NCBI GenBank assembly: GCA_963843535.1
Contig: CAWJKU010000003.1
Coordinates: 310,001 to 374,000, forward strand
Length of the DNA: 64,000 nt
DNA from: CAVUNY01 sp963843535
GTDB taxonomy: Bacteria; Chloroflexota; Anaerolineae; Anaerolineales; Anaerolineaceae
Reading direction: 5' to 3'
Part shown: positions 59,194 through 64,000 of the stretch, piece after piece
How the letters are laid out: each line of letters opens with the position of its first letter
Position numbering within the stretch: position 1 is the first letter of the stretch
Program-made: the position numbers and the translations under genes
The notes under the pieces: model-generated
The model's database searches: none
Seen by the model: only the letters and a program-made list of their open reading frames with translations
What the model was told of the DNA's origin: nothing

Positions 59194-60177
59194 TTACTCC
59201 TGTGCCGCGATGGTGATGACCACTTTGCCTCGGGCATGAACCTTTTCAAAATACCGGAAGGCGTCAGCAGTTTTACTTAACGGGTAACAATCATCGATAA
59301 CCGGTACGATCTTCCCGGCTTCCAAAAGATCTTTTATGACAGCTAAATCTTTTGGGTTTGTTTTCGCCGATACGCTTGTCATCTTCCTGCCATTACTTTC
59401 TGACATCAAGGTTCCCAGGAGCAGTGACTAGAACATTTGCACCGGTAAACCTCCAGCCATGACGTAAATGCCCTTTGGAGTTAGAGCACGCTTATATGCG
59501 GAAATCGGATGATATCCGTTCACTGCAAGAATCAGATCATACTGCTGCCTGTTTCGGGTGAAATCTTCTTTCTTATAATCGATGACGTGATCCGCCCCAA
59601 GCGAGCGAACCATGTCAACATTCCTCGTGCTGCACACGGCAGTGATTTCCGCTCCAAATGACTTGGCAATTTGCACGGCAAACGATCCCACGCCACCAGA
59701 CGCTCCATTGATTAGAACTTTTTGCCCAGGTTGAATATGCCCTTCATCACGCAAACCCTGCAAGGCGGTGACGGCTGCCAATGGTGTAGCCGCTGCTTCC
59801 TCAAATGACACATTAGAAGGTTTCAGCGCCAAGGCGCTTTCAGGAACAGGTACGTATTCGGCAAAGCCTCCGTCGCCATGCCCGAAAACATCGCCGAACA
59901 CGGCATCACCGGGCTGAAACCCTTTGACATTTTTACCAACTGCCTCAACACACCCGGCGATACCAGCGCCGAGGATTGTGTTTTTGGGTTTGAACAGTCC
60001 CATGCCCATCAGGCGAATTAGGAATATGTCCGCGGTCAGCCTATGCCAGTCTGCCGCATTGATGGACGCTGCATGGACTTTTACCAGCACTTGATCTTCA
60101 TTGAAGGTAGGTTTTTTCACATCTTCGAGATGAAGAACATCTGGCGGTCCGTATTTTGTGTACACAATCGCTTTCAT
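59194..60177 (-). pseudogene. NAD(P)-dependent alcohol dehydrogenase/quinone reductase with one in-frame TAG
   Basis: An MDR-superfamily enzyme. The N-terminal 250 residues read KAIVYTKYGPPDVLHLEDV, then GAGIAGCVEAVGKNVKGFQP and the cofactor loop VLINGASGGVGSFAVQIA. At 59428-59430 a TAG replaces what relatives have as Gln (QMF then stop then SLLLGTL). The same frame continues to 59194 with KDLAVIKDLLEAGKIVPVID and ARGKVVITIAAQE. No zinc-binding structural Cys loop is visible, so it is closer to the zinc-less quinone reductase-like group. A single C-to-T change would explain the stop. Confidence 0.82.
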
Positions 60178-60208
60178 TGATATTTCCCTTTTTAGTAAAA
60201 AACAATCC

Positions 60209-60874
60209 TTAGAAAGATAGAACAGATTTCACGATGACCCACAAGTCAATCGGTGTTGCACTAAACCGATCGTTAAACAAGATGGCTGTTGTTATCGCAA
60301 AGGCGAAAAATCCAATAACAACACCAATTTGCAGTAAGGACGTTTTCTGAATCGCTTGTTTTACCTTGACATCACAAATTTCACCCGGACAGTATTGCGT
60401 TTTTTCTTTATGGAACAGTGGATAAAATTTGCATCCCAAACAAATGCCGAACACAGCTTCAAAGAATAAGAATATCAGGCAGATTTGACAGATAATCCCG
60501 GTGATGAAGCTGCTGGTTGAATTCATTACAACCAACAGCAGGAATATGATCGTGGCTAGCACCAGACCGATCGTCCAGGCAAACTTTTTTTGAGCCGCGC
60601 CGACATATTCGGGGGTTTGACCGCCTACGATCAACCTTCCGATTATTAATGAAGGTGAATACTTGGGACTGATCATTACCCGTATGATGAAATCTGTCAG
60701 GAAGATCGTGTTAACAAACTTGATCAGAAAATAATTCTCATTAAATATGACCAACATCCAGGCCAGGAACATAAAAAAATAAAGTATCCCTGCCGAAGCT
60801 CTTATTTCCCGTTCGTTTAAAACGGGGATGTTATAACCTTCCACGGTTTCCCCAAATTGTTTTGCTTTATTCAT
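60209..60874 (-). CDS. DUF4395 family membrane protein
   Basis: A 221-residue membrane protein of the DUF4395 family. The N terminus has IPVLNEREIRASAGILYFF, a typical entry into the first helix. GICLGCKFYPLFHKEKTQYC provides the conserved C-x-x-C-x-x-Y pattern, and a second Cys pair follows (YCPGEICD). About five membrane helices are predicted. GGAGA lies 4-7 bases before the ATG. Family function is unknown; the cysteines suggest a redox or metal role. Confidence 0.83.
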   Translation of the reverse strand: MNKAKQFGETVEGYNIPVLNEREIRASAGILYFFMFLAWMLVIFNENYFLIKFVNTIFLTDFIIRVMISPKYSPSLIIGRLIVGGQTPEYVGAAQKKFAWTIGLVLATIIFLLLVVMNSTSSFITGIICQICLIFLFFEAVFGICLGCKFYPLFHKEKTQYCPGEICDVKVKQAIQKTSLLQIGVVIGFFAFAITTAILFNDRFSATPIDLWVIVKSVLSF

Positions 60875-60911
60875 TTTTCTCTCCTTTTTCCATCATTGTC
60901 TTTTTACTGTT

Positions 60912-60946
60912 CAAAATTGGAGAGGTTGAGAGTCAACCTCTCCAAT
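60912..60946 (-). terminator. Terminator after the DUF4386 gene
   Basis: ATTGGAGAGGTTGA and TCAACCTCTCCAAT form a perfect 14-bp stem with 3-base loop; TTTTGAA follows on the minus strand. Confidence 0.85.
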
Positions 60947-60974
60947 ACTCTTGTTTGCTGTTGAAACTTGAAGT

Positions 60975-61679
60975 CTAGATGTTTGTTGTGCTGTGGCGCG
61001 ACATGAACGCATCTGTTTTTTGTGCCACCGTGCTTGGGTTGCTGCGCAGCATGGCGATCCCCAGCCAGACGAACCAGATGATCTGACCCAGGCCGAACAC
61101 AGCAACCAAAGCGTTCAGCGCTGGGATGATCGTGATGATGCCCACCGCGCCGACCAACACGCCGAGGATGTTCAGCCCCTTGGGAAGCCCGCCTGTCCGA
61201 ATCGCCGCCAGGCTAACCAACAGCGTCAAAGGTCCGCCGAGGATTTCGCCATTAGCGTTGCCCAGCCCGTTTGTGATGGACTCAATTGCCTGAAAGGTCA
61301 ACGCGGCCTGGGTCGGGTCTTTGGCGTAGAGCGCGACGACAGTAGCGAGTCCCGCATTTGCGGCCATGCCGCTGGCAATGAGCGAGCCAGCCCAAATGAT
61401 TCCGATCGCGGTTGCCACCTGCATGAGTGCCGGTGCGCCGGACTTCAAGCGGTCATACAACGCCAGCGACAGGATGATCAGCGCAAAGCCAAAGAACACG
61501 TACATGAGCAGGTTGGTCGAGAAGATGACCGTCTGTTTTTCGATGTTCATGGCGAGCTTTTGAGCCGGGTCGGTGATGCTGAGAATATCCAGGATGACGA
61601 TAAAGATAACGATTCCGATCAGGTGGCTGATTGCCATGTACAGTGCGGCGATGCCGCCAGATTTCTGCAAGGTTTTCAT
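60975..61679 (-). CDS. DUF4386 family membrane protein
   Basis: A 234-residue membrane protein with about six hydrophobic segments. The N-terminal KSGGIAALYMAISHLIGIVI and the central FALIILSLALYDRLKSGAPA match the DUF4386 style. The C terminus ends in a hydrophilic MSRHSTTNI tail. GGAGAAAAA precedes the ATG at 61679. Function unknown. It follows the DUF6326 gene after 25 bp and precedes a strong terminator. Confidence 0.78.
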   Translation of the reverse strand: MKTLQKSGGIAALYMAISHLIGIVIFIVILDILSITDPAQKLAMNIEKQTVIFSTNLLMYVFFGFALIILSLALYDRLKSGAPALMQVATAIGIIWAGSLIASGMAANAGLATVVALYAKDPTQAALTFQAIESITNGLGNANGEILGGPLTLLVSLAAIRTGGLPKGLNILGVLVGAVGIITIIPALNALVAVFGLGQIIWFVWLGIAMLRSNPSTVAQKTDAFMSRHSTTNI

Positions 61680-61704
61680 TTTTTCTCCTGTTATTTTAAA
61701 TAGG

Positions 61705-62115
61705 TTAGGCTTCGACGTTGCGCCAGATCCATGCAAACCAGACGATCAGCAGAAGACAGAGGGTCTCGACGCTGGCGATGAAGATGTAATGGGGAGTGAA
61801 CGACATGCCGCCCCAGATATAGGCAATGGTGACGATGCCCACAATGATATTGACCCAGCGATTGATTCCGTACTTCAACACGCGGGACAGAATGATCATG
61901 GCAATGGCGAGATTCCCCATCACCGCGCCAAACAACATCAATTGGGGAATGGATGCGCCGGTGCTGACTGAGGTTTTCGCCACTTCCTCCAGGGCCCCAG
62001 GGATAAATAATCCCAGAATATCCGCTTTCAGCATATTAATCATGACAATGATCCATAACGTTGAGAGCAGAACTTTCGTATCGATTTTTCCTGTGGTCTT
62101 TATGTTTGTATTCAT
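61705..62115 (-). CDS. DUF6326 family membrane protein
   Basis: A 136-residue protein with four hydrophobic segments. Characteristic is KVLLSTLWIIVMINMLKADI followed by a GLFIPGALEE loop and VLKYGINRWVNIIVGIVTIA. GGAGTAATAAAA precedes the ATG at 62115. It follows the small conserved protein gene and is probably in the same transcript. A truncated relative lies at 58992. Function unknown. Confidence 0.72.
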   Translation of the reverse strand: MNTNIKTTGKIDTKVLLSTLWIIVMINMLKADILGLFIPGALEEVAKTSVSTGASIPQLMLFGAVMGNLAIAMIILSRVLKYGINRWVNIIVGIVTIAYIWGGMSFTPHYIFIASVETLCLLLIVWFAWIWRNVEA

Positions 62116-62285
62116 TTTTATTACTCCTTTTTTTGAATGATATGGTTGGGTTTCATTAATTTGGACTTGCATAAAATTGTGGTCGCCACCCGGTTACCGG
62201 GGGTTGAAATGAGCTGGAAATGTTTTCAAAGGCAAACCTCCTATCCAAGATGCTTATATCCATTTACGATTTGATGTCTGACCGC

Positions 62286-62570
62286 TCACGCGTCCGCCTG
62301 GCCTGTCCCGAGCGTAGTCGAGGGACCGGGTTCAACAGGACTGACTGAGACCAACGGCAAACCTAAATCACGTATTTTTTTGAGCAAGCCGTGCAACGCA
62401 GCCTGATCGATCACCGGGCCGGTTAGAAGGGTATCGCCGTTCTCTTCCAGCGTGATGGTCAGGCCGCCAAACCATTCGGACCATTGGTCATCCAAGTGTC
62501 CCTTGAGGCGGATTTCGTAGCACGGATGCTGGTTATATTTTTCGTCGGATGTTTGTTCGTCACTCATCAT
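62286..62570 (-). CDS. Small conserved protein, paralogue of 51880-52122 (unknown function)
   Basis: A 94-residue soluble protein. The core CYEIRLKGHLDDQWSEWFGG leads into LTITLEENGDTLLTGPVID and QAALHGLLKKIRDLGLPLVS, aligning with the protein at 51880. The last 15 residues (PSTTLGTGQADA) are encoded by a REP-like inverted repeat and are probably not original. It heads the operon of DUF6326, DUF4386, DUF4395 and dehydrogenase genes and lies next to a LuxR-type regulator. No function is known to me. Confidence 0.78.
   Translation of the reverse strand: MMSDEQTSDEKYNQHPCYEIRLKGHLDDQWSEWFGGLTITLEENGDTLLTGPVIDQAALHGLLKKIRDLGLPLVSVSPVEPGPSTTLGTGQADA
62302..62330. repeat. REP-like imperfect palindrome inside the 3' end of the small gene
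   Basis: CCTGTCCCGAGCGTAGTCGA followed by GGGACCGGG forms an imperfect hairpin (GTCCC with GGGAC). Sequences of the CGAGCGTAGTCGAG type are common dispersed repeats. It alters the small protein's C terminus. Confidence 0.5.
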
Positions 62571-62636
62571 GCGCTTCGCGTTTTTCCTTTCGTTGTTTAT
62601 CTGCCCAAAGGATACCGCCCGATGTGGTGATGCGTC

Positions 62637-62654
62637 ATCACATCATGATGTGAT
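62637..62654. promoter_or_regulatory. 18-bp perfect palindrome, candidate operator with repeated half-sites
   Basis: ATCACATCATGATGTGAT is a perfect palindrome. GATGTGRT half-sites recur at 62621, 62647 and 62660. It lies about 70-80 bp upstream of the small-protein operon and past the end of the LuxR-type regulator gene, so it is a good candidate operator. Confidence 0.6.
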
Positions 62655-62675
62655 TGAGGATGTGATTGCTGGCGA

Positions 62676-62721
62676 AAAATAAAAAGCCCCGGCAGATGTT
62701 TTTAGGACACCTGTCGGGGCT
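62676..62721 (-). terminator. Terminator of the LuxR-type regulator gene
   Basis: On the minus strand AGCCCCGACAG and CTGCCGGGGCT form a stem followed by TTTTATTTTT. Confidence 0.88.
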
Positions 62722-62743
62722 GGGGTGGGTAATTTCGGGCCAG

Positions 62744-64000
62744 CTAGAATAAATCGAGTTCTTCGGCGCGGCGGATGGCCGCCCGGCGGTCGTTGACCCC
62801 TAGTTTGTTGAAAATGTTTTTGGTGTGGGTGCGAAAGGTGTTAAGCGACACGATCAGTTGTTGGGCAATTTCTGGGCCGCTTAATTCGCTTCGCAGCAGC
62901 TTGAGCACTTCCAGCTCGCGTTCGCTCAAAGGCTCTATCATGTCTGATTTTTGTTGGAGGGTTGCTGATTTTGGCGCAGCCACCGGTTGTGTAAAGGCAG
63001 CTAGGAGTTTGTCCGCATAACCGCTCAGCGGATGGTCTCGATTGCGCGATTGTTTTTCAATCAACATTCGCATCGCTTCGCCTTCATCCACGAAGATGCG
63101 AACATAACCGCCCGGTTCTGCCAGAGCCAGCGCGTCACTCAGCAGCTGCACAGCCTTGTCCTTTTCGCCATGTGCGTGCAGAGCGATCGTCTGTAGAACC
63201 ATCACCTTGAGACGTTCATCTGCCCAACCCTTTGCCTCCACACGCTGGCGCCATGGCTCCAGCAATGCCAGCGCTGCGGATGGATTTCCTTGGGACAGGA
63301 GTACGCGGGCTCGGCTAATTGGAAGTTCATACTGTTGAGCCAATTCAGCGGCTGCCTCCAGCTTGCCCTGTCGAAGCAGGACAAGTACTTGTGCGGCAGC
63401 TACCTCAGGTATCCGATGCACAAAGTTGTGCTGGCGCACGGACTGCTCGGTCTCCGCTAACATGGCGGACGCGCCGGCCACATCGCCCCGAGCCAGTTTC
63501 AGGCGGGCGAGAAACACCTCAGAGATAATGAATCTGTCAATCACGCGGTCATACTGTCGCGCCAGTTGCAGGCTCTGTTGTCCGTGCTGCTCGGCGGCAT
63601 CCAGATCGTTCCATTCGTAGCAGATACGGGCCAGTCCAAGATACGCTTCGCTGGCACTCGGCTGCGGATAATCACCAAACAGTTGCAGAACACGCCGGTA
63701 GGTCTCAGCCGCCGGATAAAGCTGGTTTTCCGATTCCTGCACCTGGCCCAGGCCGTTCGAAGCCAATGTCATGTGAAAGTTATTCCCCAACATCTGGCTG
63801 ATCGATAAGGCTTCGGTATAGGCTCGTTCGGCAGCAGCACGGTCTCCCTGGAGATGGTAGGCAATTCCCAGCGCCCAGATTGCGGTAAAACGGGGAGCCA
63901 GGTTGTCTGAACGCAGATACTCCAATGCACGGTGTGACTGGGCAATGATGTCTTCTATCCGATATTGCATGAGAGCTAACGTTGCCCTGGCAGCGGCAAT
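62744..64000 (-). CDS. LuxR/MalT-type transcriptional regulator (5' end cut by window edge)
   Basis: The frame is open to the right edge, so the N-terminal part is missing; the internal ATG at 63970 is not a start. The visible 418 residues are TPR-like helices (LGIAYHLQGDRAAAERAYTE, ARICYEWNDLDAAEQHGQQS) ending in a LuxR helix-turn-helix: PLSERELEVLKLLRSELSG, then IAQQLIVSLNTFRTHTKNIF and NKLGVNDRRAAIRRA. This is the C-terminal half of a MalT-like ATPase regulator. It lies upstream of, and in line with, the small-protein operon, which it may control. Confidence 0.92.
   Translation of the reverse strand: MAAARATLALMQYRIEDIIAQSHRALEYLRSDNLAPRFTAIWALGIAYHLQGDRAAAERAYTEALSISQMLGNNFHMTLASNGLGQVQESENQLYPAAETYRRVLQLFGDYPQPSASEAYLGLARICYEWNDLDAAEQHGQQSLQLARQYDRVIDRFIISEVFLARLKLARGDVAGASAMLAETEQSVRQHNFVHRIPEVAAAQVLVLLRQGKLEAAAELAQQYELPISRARVLLSQGNPSAALALLEPWRQRVEAKGWADERLKVMVLQTIALHAHGEKDKAVQLLSDALALAEPGGYVRIFVDEGEAMRMLIEKQSRNRDHPLSGYADKLLAAFTQPVAAPKSATLQQKSDMIEPLSERELEVLKLLRSELSGPEIAQQLIVSLNTFRTHTKNIFNKLGVNDRRAAIRRAEELDLF

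Overview
The window looks like a chromosomal contig from a Chloroflexota bacterium, most likely Anaerolineae-like. This is inferred from gene content: very large SARP/MalT-type ATPase regulators, Thr/Pro-rich lipoproteins and cytochromes, several multiheme c-type cytochromes, and a GlpX/NagA/YitT/DMT gene mix. No rRNA marker is present, so the taxon is not proven. Coding is dense and of moderate to high GC up to about 38 kb. The stretch from about 39 to 62 kb is patchier, partly more AT-rich, and contains pseudogenes, insertion-sequence material and paralogous small operons.

Layout: 0-4.3 kb is a plus-strand core operon (frr, uppS, cdsA, glpX, nagA). 4.4-10.7 kb holds a lipoprotein, an adenosine-specific kinase-family protein, a DegT aminotransferase, a frameshifted RNase Z, a subtilase and a frameshifted PH-SHOCT membrane protein. 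10.8-12.3 kb is a SAM-I riboswitch with terminator and metK, which reads through three apparent 1-base insertions. 12.3-15.75 kb is a minus-strand RNA-modification operon: tRNA-guanine transglycosylase, an ArmA/Rmt-like 16S rRNA methyltransferase and an RsmF-like m5C methyltransferase. 16-19.6 kb is a large surface protein with four 426-bp tandem repeats behind a strong promoter and structured leader. 19.7-25 kb is polX, a ChrB-domain protein, an MFS transporter, a radical SAM enzyme and a nucleoside phosphorylase. 25-30.4 kb has tRNA-Gly (with a partial duplication), yitT, era, a DMT transporter, a CDF transporter and a zinc-ribbon membrane protein.

30.5-38.5 kb is an electron-transfer locus: a cytochrome b561-type protein with a c domain, a nine-heme membrane cytochrome, two paralogous NapC/NirT-like cytochromes (nine and eight heme motifs) and a six-heme lipoprotein on a collagen-like Gly-Pro-Ala stalk. 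Two of these genes share an upstream palindrome. 38.7-41.7 kb has an initiator tRNA, a HigBA-like toxin-antitoxin pair with a clear operator, a decayed PIN protein and a dead rve-type transposase.

42-56 kb is a coherent accessory island flanked by two decayed copies of one element. It has a head small protein, three serine hydrolases of the beta-lactamase fold and an ABC-2 exporter, divergent from a SARP-MalT regulator. One hydrolase gene is split by an 880-bp IS with a 6-bp target duplication. 56-64 kb repeats the theme: a paralogue of the small head protein heads an operon of DUF6326, DUF4386, DUF4395 and alcohol dehydrogenase genes next to a LuxR/MalT-like regulator. The pairing of this small protein with MalT-type regulators, seen twice, and the hydrolase/exporter operon are the best candidates for an undescribed system.
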